Shown in pieces: positions 9,044 through 17,621 of a stretch of 64,000 nt of DNA. The stretch is from Lentzea xinjiangensis (lineage in GTDB: Bacteria; Actinomycetota; Actinomycetes; Mycobacteriales; Pseudonocardiaceae). The translations under genes were made by a program, and so were the position numbers. The first letter of the stretch is position 1. Each line of letters opens with the position of its first letter. The DNA lies in the NCBI RefSeq assembly GCF_900110955.1, contig NZ_FOFR01000003.1, positions 186,001 through 250,000 of the forward strand. Direction: 5' to 3'. The notes below the pieces were generated by a model. That model saw only the letters and a list, made by a program, of their open reading frames with translations. It did not search any database and had not been told where the DNA came from.

Positions 9044-9733
9044 ATGAGTGTGATCCGACGTAACCGCATTGCCATCGGGCTCGCCGCGGGACTGGCAGTT
9101 GTGCTGGGTCTGGGTGTCTGGAGCGCCACGGGCGGTGGCACGAGCTCCAAGCCGGTGGCACAGACCGAAACCGACCTGGGCGTCCTCGGTGACTACGGCG
9201 ACGTGGGTCAGCCCCCGGTACTCCAGGAGCCCGCTCAGGCGCCCGAAACCCCTGTGCAGCAACAGGCACCGGAAACCCCGACCCCGGCTCCCGCCGCGCA
9301 GCCCCCTGCCGCGCAGCCCCCCGCCGCCGCCCCCGCCAGCTCGCTGAAGCTGGTCGGCAAGGCGGTCGACAAGATGGGCCTGGTCGTCCAGGACGGCGAC
9401 GGCCGCACGATGTACCGCTTCGACAAGGACACCCCGAAGCCCGAAGGCAAGTCCAACTGCAACAACCAGTGCGCCGTGACCTGGCCGCCGCTCCTGTCGG
9501 ACACGATCCCCCAGGTCGAGGGCATCGACTCGAAGCTGGTCTCGCTGATCACCCGCGCCGACGGCAAGAAGCAGGTCGCGATCGACGGCTGGGCGCTCTA
9601 CGCCTACTCCCAGGACCCGAAGCCGGGCGCCTGGAAGGGCCAGGGCGTAGGCGGCACGTGGTTCGTGATCCAGCCGGACGGCAAGCGCAACGTCGAGTGC
9701 CTGCCCCCCGGCGTGACGGCACCGGCGGCGTAA
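9044..9733 (+). CDS. Membrane-anchored exported protein with Lipoprotein_15-type repeats
   Basis: 229 aa. An upstream in-frame ATG exists at 9029, but an AAGGAGG at 9035-9040 places the start at 9044. Residues 1-30 (MSVIRRNRIAIGL...) form a basic start and one membrane helix without a lipobox Cys. A Pro/Gln/Thr-rich linker follows with twice repeated AAQPPAAQPP. The C-terminal ~130 residues match the secreted repeat family (COG4315-like). The first repeat reads GRTMYRFDKD, CNNQCAVTWPPLL and the second AIDGWALYAYSQDP. The two Cys in CNNQC and one near the end may form disulfides. Family members are extracellular proteins of unknown function, sometimes linked to redox or heme. No operon partner. 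Confidence 0.8.
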   Translation: MSVIRRNRIAIGLAAGLAVVLGLGVWSATGGGTSSKPVAQTETDLGVLGDYGDVGQPPVLQEPAQAPETPVQQQAPETPTPAPAAQPPAAQPPAAAPASSLKLVGKAVDKMGLVVQDGDGRTMYRFDKDTPKPEGKSNCNNQCAVTWPPLLSDTIPQVEGIDSKLVSLITRADGKKQVAIDGWALYAYSQDPKPGAWKGQGVGGTWFVIQPDGKRNVECLPPGVTAPAA

Positions 9734-9792
9734 CCCCAAGTCTCCCGTTAGGACGGTCCATCTGAGACACACAACACCCTGACACGGTGAAG

Positions 9793-9818
9793 CCCCGGCC
9801 CTGGGGAAGGGGCCGGGG
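9793..9818 (+). terminator. Terminator of the exported protein gene
   Basis: Nine perfect G-C rich pairs (9793-9801 with 9810-9818) around an 8-nt loop, 60 nt after the stop, followed by TTCCCGTC. Confidence 0.65.
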
Positions 9819-9845
9819 TTCCCGTCGTCTTCGCTCCAGGGTCGC

Positions 9846-9881
9846 ACGAGGGGCGCCACCGACTCCGGTGGCGCCCCTCGT
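9846..9881 (+). terminator. Second strong hairpin after the exported protein gene
   Basis: A perfect 16-bp stem (9846-9861 with 9866-9881) with the 4-nt loop ACTC, followed by CGTTTC. With the previous hairpin it makes a tandem terminator. Confidence 0.6.
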
Positions 9882-9949
9882 CGTTTCGCAGCAGCAGAGC
9901 ACCGCTTCCGCCGCGATTCCGAAGCGCGGGCCGCCCCCGCGACGCCGAC

Positions 9950-10009
9950 GGCGATGGCGATGGCGATGGCGATGGCGATGGCGATGGCGATGGCGATGGC
10001 GATGGCGAT
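9950..10009. repeat. GGCGAT hexanucleotide array, ten perfect copies
   Basis: Ten uninterrupted GGCGAT units, followed by one GGCGAG. To 10100 the DNA continues with looser variants (GGCGAAGCC, CCCCGGCGATGCCG twice), as if the array had eroded. No gene with coding character covers it. Every frame gives a two-residue polymer. Confidence 0.9.
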
Positions 10010-10120
10010 GGCGAGCCTCCTCCACGCGATGCCGAAGGCAAGCTCCGCGACGGCGAAGCCGAGCCCCGGCGATGCCGAGCCCCGGCGATGCCGAAGGCGA
10101 GCCGTCCGCAACACGACCTG

Positions 10121-10261
10121 GCGGTGTGGCTCCCCCGTCTAGCGCTCCGAAGCCTTTGCCGCGCCCGAGGGGTTAGGTCAAGTCGACACGCTTTTCGTCG
10201 ACTTGACCTAACCCCTCGGGTGTGGCTGCCTCCGGTGCGCTGGACGGGGGAGCCACACCGC
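10121..10261. repeat. 141-bp nested, near-perfect inverted repeat
   Basis: Inner arms 10164-10187 and 10197-10220 are 24 bp and perfectly complementary around a 9-nt loop. Outer arms 10121-10145 and 10237-10261 are 25 bp with a single mismatch. The two stretches between them (10146-10163 and 10221-10236) are also partly complementary with small gaps. The DNA or RNA could fold into one long hairpin. It contains no gene. It may be a non-autonomous mobile element (MITE-like) or a very strong terminator. Confidence 0.85.
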
Positions 10262-10497
10262 AGACGCACCCACCCACGCAACAGCACCCCGCCCAACCCA
10301 ACAGGCGTGCCATCAGCCCACCCACGGCGCTGGCCGGCTCCTTCGGGAGTGCCGGGGGCCTGGGGGCAGCGCCCCCAACACCACCCACCCAAGCGCCACC
10401 CGCCAACGCAACAGGCAGCCACCCAAACCGACGCGCCCCAACCCACACACCGCCACCCCACCAAGGCAAGCGACCGCAGGCGTCCCCCCAAAACGAA
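10262..10497. other. Gene-free low-complexity stretch
   Basis: Biased, C-rich sequence with recurring CACCCA, CAACAGGC and CCAACCC words and a small hairpin (10361-10367 with 10371-10377, loop AGC). I see no coding frame with a start and ribosome-binding site. The gap 9734-10560 as a whole holds only hairpins and repeats. Confidence 0.5.
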
Positions 10498-10530
10498 GAC
10501 CCCCTGAGCCCAAACGCTACTCAGGGGGTC
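10498..10530 (-). terminator. Terminator of the gcvT-glyA operon
   Basis: Perfect 11-bp stem (10498-10508 with 10520-10530), 11-nt loop, 31 nt after the glyA stop. On the minus strand it is followed by TTCGTTTT. Confidence 0.75.
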
Positions 10531-10560
10531 CGACAAGATCACAAACGACAACCCAACCAG

Positions 10561-11826
10561 TCAGAGCGTCGGGTACAACGGGTGCTTGGCCGCCAGCACC
10601 TCAACCCGTGCCCGCAGCTCCTCCACAGCGGCCCCGGGCTTCAGGGCCTCGGCGATCACATCGGCGACCTCGGCGAAGTCGACCTCGCCGAACCCGCGGG
10701 TCGCGAGCGCCGGCGTGCCGATCCGCAGCCCGGAGGTGACCATCGGCGGGCGGGGGTCGTTGGGCACGGCGTTGCGGTTGACCGTGATCCCGATGCGGTG
10801 CAGCACGTCCTCGGCCTGCTTGCCGTCGAGCTCGGACGACACCAGGTCGACGAGCACCAGGTGCACGTCGGTGCCCCCGGTGAGCACCTTGACCCCGGCC
10901 GCGGCGACGTCGGCCTGGGACAGCCGGTCCGCGAGGATCCGGGCTCCTTCCAGGGTCCTGCGCTGGCGGTCGGCGAACTCGGGCGAGGCGGCGTGCTTGA
11001 ACGCCACGGCCTTGGCCGCGATCACGTGCTCCAGCGGTCCGCCCTGCTGGCCGGGGAACACCGCGGAGTTGATCTTCTTGGCGATGTCGGCGTCGTTGGA
11101 CAGGATCACGCCGCCGCGGGGCCCGCCCAGGGTCTTGTGCGTCGTGGTCGTCGTCACGTGCGCGTGCGGCACCGGTGACGGGTGCAGTCCCGCCGCCACC
11201 AAGCCGGCGAAGTGGGCCATGTCGACCATCAGGTAGGCCTCGACCGCGTCCGCGATGCGGCGGAACTCGGCGAAGTCGAGCTGGCGCGGGTACGCGGACC
11301 AGCCCGCCACGATCAGCTTCGGGCGGTGCTCCTCGGCCAGGCGCTCGACCTCGGCCATGTCGACGCGGCCGTCCGAGTCGGACACGTGGTACGGCACGAC
11401 GTTGTAGAGCTTGCCGGAGAAGTTGATGCGCATGCCGTGGGTCAGGTGGCCGCCGTGCGCCAGGTCCAGGCCCAGGATCGTGTCACCGGGCTGGAGCAGG
11501 GCGAACATGGCGGCGGCGTTGGCCTGCGCGCCCGAGTGCGGCTGGACGTTCGCGAAGCCCGCGCCGAAGAGCGCCTTGATGCGCTCGATGGCCAGGCGCT
11601 CGATCACGTCGACGTGCTCACAGCCGCCGTAGTAGCGGCGGCCGGGGTAGCCCTCGGCGTACTTGTTGGTGAGCACCGAGCCCTGGGCCTGCAGGACCGA
11701 GACGGGCGTGAAGTTCTCGGACGCGATCATCTCGAGGGTGCCCTGCTGGCGCGCCAGCTCGGCGGCGACCGCCTCGGCCACCTCCGGGTCGTACTCCGCG
11801 AGGGAGGCGTTGAACTGGTCGGACAT
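10561..11826 (-). CDS. glyA: Serine hydroxymethyltransferase
   Basis: 421 aa PLP enzyme that interconverts serine plus tetrahydrofolate with glycine plus 5,10-methylene-tetrahydrofolate. Full family length. It starts [16 protein letters not shown] with the conserved IASENFTP segment at 34-41, YPGRRYYGG, the PLP lysine in [14 protein letters not shown] and the C-terminal [15 protein letters not shown] at 11826, only 13 nt after gcvT on the same strand, so both are one operon. A glycine riboswitch upstream of gcvT links it to glycine supply and one-carbon metabolism. Confidence 0.97.
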   Translation of the reverse strand: MSDQFNASLAEYDPEVAEAVAAELARQQGTLEMIASENFTPVSVLQAQGSVLTNKYAEGYPGRRYYGGCEHVDVIERLAIERIKALFGAGFANVQPHSGAQANAAAMFALLQPGDTILGLDLAHGGHLTHGMRINFSGKLYNVVPYHVSDSDGRVDMAEVERLAEEHRPKLIVAGWSAYPRQLDFAEFRRIADAVEAYLMVDMAHFAGLVAAGLHPSPVPHAHVTTTTTHKTLGGPRGGVILSNDADIAKKINSAVFPGQQGGPLEHVIAAKAVAFKHAASPEFADRQRRTLEGARILADRLSQADVAAAGVKVLTGGTDVHLVLVDLVSSELDGKQAEDVLHRIGITVNRNAVPNDPRPPMVTSGLRIGTPALATRGFGEVDFAEVADVIAEALKPGAAVEELRARVEVLAAKHPLYPTL

Positions 11827-11839
11827 CTGGAGGATCTCC

Positions 11840-12934
11840 CTACTTGGCGCGCTTGTAGAACGGAAGTGCGACGACCTCGACCGGCTGCTTCTTGCCGCGG
11901 ACGTCGACCAGCAGTGGGGTGCCCGGCTCCGAGCTCGCGCGGGTCACGTAGGCCATCGCCACCGAGTAGCCGAGCGTCGGGGACAGGGCGCCCGAGGTGA
12001 CCTCGCCGACGACCTCGTCGCCGTTCAGCACCGCGTAGCCGTGGCGCGGGGCGCGGCGCTCCGGGGTCTTCAGTCCCACCAGGACCGAGTCCACACCGGA
12101 CTCCGACACCTTCGCCAACGCGTCGCGGCCCACGAAGTCGCCCGGCTTGTCGAGCTTCACGACGCGGCCGAGACCGGCGTGGTACGGGGTCAGCGAGGTC
12201 GTGAGCTCGTTGCCGTACAACGGCATTCCGGCTTCGAGGCGCAACGTGTCGCGGCAGCCGAGACCGCACGGCTTGAGCTCGTGCGGCGAGCCCGCCTCGA
12301 GCAACGCGGCCCACACGGCCGAGGCGTCGGCGGGCGCGACGAAGAGCTCGAAGCCCTCCTCGCCGGTGTAGCCGGTGCGCGCGAGCAGGGTGTCGACGCC
12401 CGCGACCGTGGAGGGGTAAGACGCGTAGTACTTCACCGTCGCCAGGTCCGTCTCCGTCAGACCGGAGAGGATCTCGACCGACTTCGGGCCCTGGATCGCG
12501 ATCAGCGCGTAGTCGGTGGACCTGTCCGCCACGGCGGTGTCGAAGCCGGCCGCGCGTTCCACCAGCGCCTCGGCCACCACGGTGGCGTTGGAGGCGTTCG
12601 CGACGACCATGAACTCCTCGTCGCCCAGGCGGTACACGATCAGGTCGTCGATCACACCGCCGTCGGCCTGCGTGATCATCGTGTAGCGCGCCTTGCCGAC
12701 GGCCAGCGCCGAGATGTGGCCGACCAGCGCGTGGTCGAGCGCCTCGCCGGCCTGCGGGCCGGTCAGGACGATCTCGCCCATGTGCGTGAGGTCGAACAGG
12801 CCCGCGGTGGTGCGCACCGCGTGGTGCTCCGCGAGCTCGCTCGAGTAGCGCAGCGGCATCCGCCAGCCCGCGAAGTCGGTGAACATCGCGCCGAGCTGCT
12901 CGTGCTCGGCGTTCAGAGGCGTGAGGCGGGACAT
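11840..12934 (-). CDS. gcvT: Glycine cleavage system T protein (aminomethyltransferase)
   Basis: 364 aa. It takes the aminomethyl group from lipoylated H protein and passes the carbon to tetrahydrofolate, releasing ammonia. It starts [20 protein letters not shown] and keeps [18 protein letters not shown]-like FDLTHMGEI, the [10 protein letters not shown] segment and the [14 protein letters not shown] substrate-site loop. The genes for P and H proteins are not in the window. The tandem glycine riboswitch lies about 100 nt upstream, so expression should rise with glycine. glyA follows in the same transcript. Confidence 0.96.
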   Translation of the reverse strand: MSRLTPLNAEHEQLGAMFTDFAGWRMPLRYSSELAEHHAVRTTAGLFDLTHMGEIVLTGPQAGEALDHALVGHISALAVGKARYTMITQADGGVIDDLIVYRLGDEEFMVVANASNATVVAEALVERAAGFDTAVADRSTDYALIAIQGPKSVEILSGLTETDLATVKYYASYPSTVAGVDTLLARTGYTGEEGFELFVAPADASAVWAALLEAGSPHELKPCGLGCRDTLRLEAGMPLYGNELTTSLTPYHAGLGRVVKLDKPGDFVGRDALAKVSESGVDSVLVGLKTPERRAPRHGYAVLNGDEVVGEVTSGALSPTLGYSVAMAYVTRASSEPGTPLLVDVRGKKQPVEVVALPFYKRAK

Positions 12935-13030
12935 CAGAACGGTCCTCCAGGGTGCGCCGAAGAGCCGGACCAGGCCGGCTGAGGCATCAGAAGAATGACA
13001 CGGTCCATCGGAGACTCCTCACCAGAGCGA

Positions 13031-13203
13031 GCCTCCCCCTCTGTCATGAGCCTGAGAGCTTCGCCACCGAAGTGACTTGCACCGTGGGCGAGGCTGATGA
13101 GCCTGCTTTCCAGAGTTGCCTTCGTCGTGCGGTATCTGTGCCTGAGAGATTCCGGGGAGGAGTTGCTCCTTCGGCGCCCCTTCGGGAGGGGTCTCTTCCG
13201 CGC
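13031..13203 (-). ncRNA. Tandem glycine riboswitch upstream of gcvT-glyA
   Basis: On the minus strand the leader starts GGAAGAGACC and shows GCGCCGAAGGAGCAA, then TCTCTCAGGC (first aptamer). A linker with ACTCTGGAAAGC follows, then a second aptamer ending CGAAGCTCTCAGGC and GACAGAGGGGGAGG. These are the conserved core words of tandem glycine aptamers, in the right order and spacing. It lies in front of gcvT, the classic target, where glycine binding switches expression on. The remaining bases to the gcvT start (12935-13030) are leader. Confidence 0.95.
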
Positions 13204-13255
13204 GACATCGACGGCCGTGTTCAGTTGGTAGCCCCAGACGCTAGCAGGCCAAACG

Positions 13256-13558
13256 TCACAGCGGCACGCCCTGCGCGGTCTTCTCGACCACCTTGCGCTC
13301 GGCCCAGAACGACAGGAACGGGATCGTCCCGGCGACCAGCACGAGAGCGGTGCCCTTGATCGACCAGCGCAGCTTCAGCGCGAGGTCGACGGAAAGCACC
13401 AGGTAGATGGCGTAGAGGAAGCCGTGGACCGGGCCGACGACCTTCATCATCCCGCCCATGTCCGCGGCGTACTTGAGCACCATCGCCACGACCAGCAGGA
13501 GCAGGAAGACACCGACCACGTAAGCCATGACCCGGAACCGGGTCAACGCACCCTTCAT
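13256..13558 (-). CDS. DUF3817 integral membrane protein
   Basis: 100 aa from ATG 13558. A TTG at 13576 that overlaps the upstream stop is an alternative and would add 6 residues. Three hydrophobic segments lie at about residues 10-30, 40-65 and 70-90. GPVHGFLYAIYLVLSVDLAL is typical of DUF3817, a small actinobacterial membrane family of unknown function. It sits right behind the gene at 13573 and before the riboswitch, probably co-transcribed with that gene. Confidence 0.8.
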   Translation of the reverse strand: MKGALTRFRVMAYVVGVFLLLLVVAMVLKYAADMGGMMKVVGPVHGFLYAIYLVLSVDLALKLRWSIKGTALVLVAGTIPFLSFWAERKVVEKTAQGVPL

Positions 13559-13572
13559 CTGCCCGCCTTCGC

Positions 13573-13950
13573 TCAACGACCGTCCCGCGCGTTGAGGTCC
13601 GCGAGCATGCGGTTGTAGGCCGCGAGCTCCGCGTCTTCTTCGTCGTCGAAGTGCTCGACAGGCGCGGGTTTGACGGCGTCAACCGTAGCCACCGGCTCCG
13701 GAGCGGGCGCAACCGGATCCTCGTCACGGCGCTGACGCGCCAGACGGCGGAACCGCCACACCATGAAGAGGGGGAAGAGGCCGAAGAGCGGCCACTGGAG
13801 CACGTACCCGAGGTTCTGGAACGTGCCGCTGGCGGACTCGAAGCGCTGCCACTGCCAGTACGCGAGCCCACAACACGCGACGAGAGCGACCAGGCACAGA
13901 AACCCGATCAGGATCCGCTGGGGGGTAAGGAGGCCGCGCACGGCCTCCAC
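13573..13950 (-). CDS. Two-helix membrane protein of unknown function
   Basis: 125 aa from GTG 13950. The frame is open to an ATG at 14016, but that stretch is Pro-rich and overlaps a terminator-like hairpin (13998-14016), so the shorter form is preferred. Two membrane helices occur at about residues 10-30 (RILIGFLCLVALVACCGLAY) and 45-65. An Arg-rich cytoplasmic loop follows, then an acidic tail (DDEEDAELAAYNRMLADLN). Similar proteins are widely kept beside DUF3817 genes in actinomycetes. I cannot assign a function. It overlaps the next gene's alternative TTG start. Confidence 0.65.
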   Translation of the reverse strand: MEAVRGLLTPQRILIGFLCLVALVACCGLAYWQWQRFESASGTFQNLGYVLQWPLFGLFPLFMVWRFRRLARQRRDEDPVAPAPEPVATVDAVKPAPVEHFDDEEDAELAAYNRMLADLNARDGR

Positions 13951-13997
13951 ACTACTTGGGTGGGGCCTCCGAGCTGGAGGCCGACCCGTTGGGGTGT

Positions 13998-14016
13998 GTG
14001 GGGGCTCGGCCCCCAC
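13998..14016 (-). terminator. Hairpin after the 14083-14577 gene
   Basis: Perfect 8-bp stem (13998-14005 with 14009-14016), loop TCG, 67 nt after the stop at 14083. Confidence 0.45.
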
Positions 14017-14082
14017 CGGGCACGCGGTCCGAGCTGCGCAGAGCGCGTCCCGCGAGCATCCTGCTCCCGTCCGGGAGCAGCC

Positions 14083-14577
14083 TCACGCCACGCCGTCCCG
14101 GCGCTGCCTCTGCAGACGTGCGACGCACCACGCCGCGGCGGAGCCACGACGAAGGTGCTGGAGAACCGTCATCGGTCCCAGGCGCCGTCCGAGGTCGGCA
14201 GGGGTCAGACCCGCCGCGCGGTAGTCGAGCGCGCGCTGGTCCAACGGGCTGATGCCCGCGTCCCACCACTGCTCGGCCTCGGCGACGTCGCCCACCAGCT
14301 GCCAGTAGCTCGCCGCGGCGGCGAGCAACGCCTCGGGTGCCTCCGGCGCCCGCTTGCGCATCGCGGCCACGTAGGCCGGATCCGCCGACTCGACCTTGAC
14401 CAAGCCACGCGACCCGCCCCTGCCGCCTCCCCGCTGCACGGGGATGCCGGGCGCCGCGGGGGGAGCCTCCGCGAGCCACGCGTTCTTGATCCGGTTCACC
14501 TCCTGCATCTCCGCGTCATCAGACCGTTCAGCCGCCCACTGCTTCAAGAGCTCGTGGACCCCGGAGTCCTCGACCAT
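14083..14577 (-). CDS. Conserved unknown protein, ~164 aa
   Basis: Starts MVEDSGVHELLKQWAAERSD at 14577, with GAGGAGG five nt upstream. Another ATG at 14579-14581 is out of frame and too close to this site. Soluble and mostly helical by composition. Two acidic/basic halves are joined by a Gly/Arg-rich stretch (GGGRGGSRG) near residue 55. The C-terminal part ends in LGPMTVLQHLRRGSAAAWCV, possibly a DNA-binding-like helix pair. I do not recognise the family. Single gene between hairpins. Confidence 0.55.
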   Translation of the reverse strand: MVEDSGVHELLKQWAAERSDDAEMQEVNRIKNAWLAEAPPAAPGIPVQRGGGRGGSRGLVKVESADPAYVAAMRKRAPEAPEALLAAAASYWQLVGDVAEAEQWWDAGISPLDQRALDYRAAGLTPADLGRRLGPMTVLQHLRRGSAAAWCVARLQRQRRDGVA

Positions 14578-14741
14578 CCATGCCTCCTCGTCGGTCGGGG
14601 ATCGGCCATTGCAGCGGAAGGTATTCGGTAGGTCTGACAATCGCCAGACCCTGAATCCCCAGAACACCCGTTACCAGTGCGTGATTGGCCTCATTCCACC
14701 CGTCCGGCTCAACGCGGAGGGCCGAGGATCACCGATCGTGA

Positions 14742-14921
14742 CTAGACCGCGGGGGTCGCCGTGCCGAAGAGGCTCCGGACGAAGGTGATGATCGACTCGG
14801 CGCCCTGGCGCAGCCAGCCGAGCACCTGCTGCACCGCTGCCGCGGACTCTTCGGGCTGGGTGATCAGGAGGAACAGCACCAGCGCGACGCTCGCCAGCAC
14901 TAGCACCTTCTTGAGGTTCAC
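14742..14921 (-). CDS. Small single-helix membrane protein (59 aa)
   Basis: GTG at 14921 with GGAGAGG five nt upstream decides the start. Residues 5-22 are a hydrophobic helix (VLVLASVALVLFLLI). The C-terminal half is an amphipathic helix with GAESIITFVRSLFG. This is a recognisable type of tiny actinomycete membrane protein, of unknown role. It has no operon partner. Confidence 0.6.
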   Translation of the reverse strand: MNLKKVLVLASVALVLFLLITQPEESAAAVQQVLGWLRQGAESIITFVRSLFGTATPAV

Positions 14922-15256
14922 AGGTACCTCTCCGTCCATGTCGCTCACAGCTGAGGCGGCGGACCGCCGTGTCACCCGACATGCTCCCTCATTCACCCTT
15001 GCGATGAACAACGACCACGCCCAACGCACGCCAGGATCAACCGACGGCACACGCCTGCACGGCGCCCAATGTCACCCGAATGGCGGCTAAAGAGGTTCCT
15101 GTCCAGCGCCGATGTCCTGGGCACGAGGTGAACGCGGACTCCCTCGCATCCCACAGCTTGGACGGACCCCGGTGCACCCGGCCTCACCCGGATGCCGAAC
15201 ACCCGGCATCACGCTCCGTCACGCCGTCGTGGCGCATTTAATGCGCACCCGAACAT
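14922..15256. other. 335-nt intergenic region
   Basis: No gene is supported. A weak inverted repeat GATGCCG/CGGCATC (15191-15197 with 15204-15210) could end the CoA-transferase transcript. The rest should hold the promoter of the 14921 gene, but I cannot point to it. Confidence 0.35.
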
Positions 15257-16381
15257 TCATCCAATTACTCCAGACCGCCGCAGTTCCATAATTCGGGCGT
15301 CGGACACACCCATGTCGGCAAGCACTTCCCCGGTGTTCACCCCGGCGGAAACCGGCGGCACCGGAACGGCGGCCGGCGTGCGGCCGAACCGGGGAGCCGG
15401 CGCCGGGTGCGGCACGCCGCCGACGTCCACGAACGTGGCCCGCGCCGCGTTGTACGGGTGCCGCGCCGCCTCGGCGGGGGTCAGCACCGGCGCCAGACAG
15501 GCGTCCGTGCCGCGGGCGAGGTCCGCCCACTCGTCCCTGGTCCGGGTCTTCACCGCCGCCGCGATGCGTTCGCGCAGTTCAGGCCAGTTCGCCGGGTCGT
15601 TGCGCGAGGGGGCGTCCGCCAGGCCCAGCACCCGCACCAGATCGGCGTAGAACTTCTCCTCCAACGCGCCGATGGCCACGTACCGCCCGTCCGCGGCCTC
15701 GTAGACGTCGTAGAACGGCACACCGCCGTCGAGCATGTTCTCGCCCCGCCCGCCCGGCCACATGCCCGCGTTGCGCATCCCGTGCAGGAACGTCGTCAGC
15801 AGCGCCGCCCCGTCGACCATCGCCGCGTCGACGACCTGGCCGCGGCCGGAACGCTCGCGCTCGTACAGGGCGGCCAGCACGCCGAGGGCCAGCAGCAGCC
15901 CTCCGCCGCCGAAGTCGCCGAGGAGGTTCAACGGGAAGACCGGCGGTCCGCCGGCCCGCCCGAGGGGGTCCAGCGCGCCGGCGACGGCGATGTAGTTGAT
16001 GTCGTGCCCGGCCCGGTCGGCGAGCGGCCCGTCCTGGCCCCACCCGGTCATGCGCCCGTAGACCAGGCGCGGGTTGCGGGCGAGGCACTGCGCCGGGCCG
16101 ATGCCCAGCCGTTCGGTCACGCCCGGCCGGAAGCCCTCGACCAGCACGTCCGACCGCTCGACCAGGCCGAGCACCAGCTCGGCCCCCTCCGGCCTGCGGG
16201 TGTCGATCGCGATCGAGCGCCGGTTGCGGCCGAGGAAGTCGCCGGGAACGGTCGGGCTGCTGCCCGGCTTGTGCACCTGGACGACGTCGGCGCCGAGGTC
16301 GGCGAGCACCATGCAGCCGAACGGCGCGGGCGCGAGGCCCGCGAGCTCGACGACCCGCAGGCCGGTCAGCGGCCCGCTCAC
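15257..16381 (-). CDS. CoA-transferase family III / alpha-methylacyl-CoA racemase-like
   Basis: 374 aa from GTG 16381, overlapping the acyl-CoA dehydrogenase stop (GTGA). CaiB/BaiF fold: it starts with SGPLTGLRVVELAGLAPAPF, then NRRSIAIDTRRPEG, SDVLVEGFRPGV and GHDINYIAVAGAL. The Asp in GHDINY sits at the catalytic Asp/His position of alpha-methylacyl-CoA racemases, so epimerisation of 2-methylacyl-CoA is more likely than CoA transfer. Coupling to an LCAD-like dehydrogenase fits degradation of branched fatty acids, where the racemase feeds the S isomer to the dehydrogenase. Confidence 0.86.
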   Translation of the reverse strand: MSGPLTGLRVVELAGLAPAPFGCMVLADLGADVVQVHKPGSSPTVPGDFLGRNRRSIAIDTRRPEGAELVLGLVERSDVLVEGFRPGVTERLGIGPAQCLARNPRLVYGRMTGWGQDGPLADRAGHDINYIAVAGALDPLGRAGGPPVFPLNLLGDFGGGGLLLALGVLAALYERERSGRGQVVDAAMVDGAALLTTFLHGMRNAGMWPGGRGENMLDGGVPFYDVYEAADGRYVAIGALEEKFYADLVRVLGLADAPSRNDPANWPELRERIAAAVKTRTRDEWADLARGTDACLAPVLTPAEAARHPYNAARATFVDVGGVPHPAPAPRFGRTPAAVPVPPVSAGVNTGEVLADMGVSDARIMELRRSGVIG

Positions 16382-17514
16382 AGGGACCTCGCGATGATTT
16401 CCTTCATGATCTCGTTCGTGCCGCCGTAGATCCGCTGGACGCGGGCGTCGGACCAGGCGCGTGCGATCGGGTACTCGTTCATGTAGCCGTAGCCGCCGAA
16501 GAGCTGCACGCACTCGTCGACGACCTTGCCAAGCCGGTCGCTCGCCCACCACTTGGCCATGGCGGCGGTCGGCACGTCCAGCTCGCCCTTCAGGTGCTTC
16601 TCGACGCACTCGTCGATGAACGCCCTGGTCACCGCCGCCTCGGTGGCGCACTCGGCGAGCTTGAACCTGGTGTTCTGGAACTTCACCAGCTCCTTGCCGA
16701 ACGCCGTGCGCTCCTTCACGTACTTCAGCGTCACGTCGACGGCGGCCTCGATGCCCGCGACGCAGCAGACGCCGATGATCAGGCGTTCCTGCGGAAGCTG
16801 CTGCATGAGCTGGACGAACCCGAGGCCCTCCTGCGCGCCGAGGAGGTTCGCGGCGGGCACCCGCACGTCGTCGAAGAACAGCTCGGCGGTGTCCTGGCCC
16901 TTCATGCCGACCTTGTCGAGCACGCGGCCGCGGCGGATGTCGTTCTCGACGACGAGCAGCGAGATGCCGGTGGCGCCCTGCGCCGGGTCGGTCTTCGCCA
17001 CGACGATCACCAGGTCGGCCTGCACGCCGTTGGTGATGAACGTCTTCGAGCCGTTGATGACGTACTCGTCGCCGTCCCTGATGGCCTTCGTGCGGATGCC
17101 CTGCAGGTCCGAGCCGGCGCCGGGCTCGGTCATCGCGATGGCGCCGACGTACTCGCCGGACGCGAGCTTGGGCAGCCAGCGCCGCTTCTGCTCCTCGGTG
17201 CCGTAGGAGTTGAGGTAGTGCGCGACGATGCCGCTGTGGACGCTGTTGCCCCACGAACTGTCGCCGGCGCGTGCCTGTTCTTCGAGCAGCACGGCCTCGT
17301 GGGCGAACGTGCCGCCGCCGCCCCCGTACTCCTCGGGGATGCTCAGGCACAGCAGCCCGAGCTCACCGGCCTTGCGCCACAGGTCGCGGTCGACCTGCTT
17401 CTGCTGCGCGAAGCGTTCCTGGTGCGGCACGACCTCCTTCTCCATGAACGTGCGGGCGAGCTGGCGCAACTGGTCCAGGTCGCTGTCCATCCACCGCGAT
17501 CGACGCTCTGCCAT
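16378..17514 (-). CDS. Acyl-CoA dehydrogenase, long-chain (LCAD)-like
   Basis: 378 aa FAD enzyme starting MAERRSRWMDSDLDQ. An in-frame extension to 17604 lacks a ribosome site and looks non-coding. Motifs: IPEEYGGGGG, AMTEPGAGSDLQGI (FAD/substrate), FITNGVQADL, QLFGGYGYMNEYPIARAWSD and RIYGGTNEIMKEI. In the YxGT motif the family's usual Glu is Gly. Instead E243 in LPQERLIIG occupies the alternative catalytic base position used by long-chain and isovaleryl enzymes. It oxidises acyl-CoA to trans-2-enoyl-CoA. First gene of a two-gene unit with the racemase-like gene. Confidence 0.9.
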   Translation of the reverse strand: MAERRSRWMDSDLDQLRQLARTFMEKEVVPHQERFAQQKQVDRDLWRKAGELGLLCLSIPEEYGGGGGTFAHEAVLLEEQARAGDSSWGNSVHSGIVAHYLNSYGTEEQKRRWLPKLASGEYVGAIAMTEPGAGSDLQGIRTKAIRDGDEYVINGSKTFITNGVQADLVIVVAKTDPAQGATGISLLVVENDIRRGRVLDKVGMKGQDTAELFFDDVRVPAANLLGAQEGLGFVQLMQQLPQERLIIGVCCVAGIEAAVDVTLKYVKERTAFGKELVKFQNTRFKLAECATEAAVTRAFIDECVEKHLKGELDVPTAAMAKWWASDRLGKVVDECVQLFGGYGYMNEYPIARAWSDARVQRIYGGTNEIMKEIIARSL

Positions 17515-17621
17515 GCGGTCCACGAAACCACCGGGCGGTGGTCCGCACCATGACCGGCGCGCCAGGCCCTCACCCGAAAAACTGAGCGAAATTCCCACCC
17601 ACATCGGACAGACTGCTCGGT

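Noticed and set aside
9950-10009. A gene for a His-Arg or Asp-Gly repeat protein through the GGCGAT array
   Set aside because: All six frames are open there simply because of the repeat. Flanks lack coding bias and start signals.
13951-14016. N-terminal extension of the 13573-13950 gene to an ATG at 14016
   Set aside because: The added stretch is Pro/Arg-rich, lacks a ribosome site and overlaps a hairpin that looks like the upstream gene's terminator.
14578-14741. SigR-like promoter (GGAAT ... GTAAC) upstream of the 14083-14577 gene
   Set aside because: The -35 like box fits, but the -10 part deviates from GTT and there is no further support.
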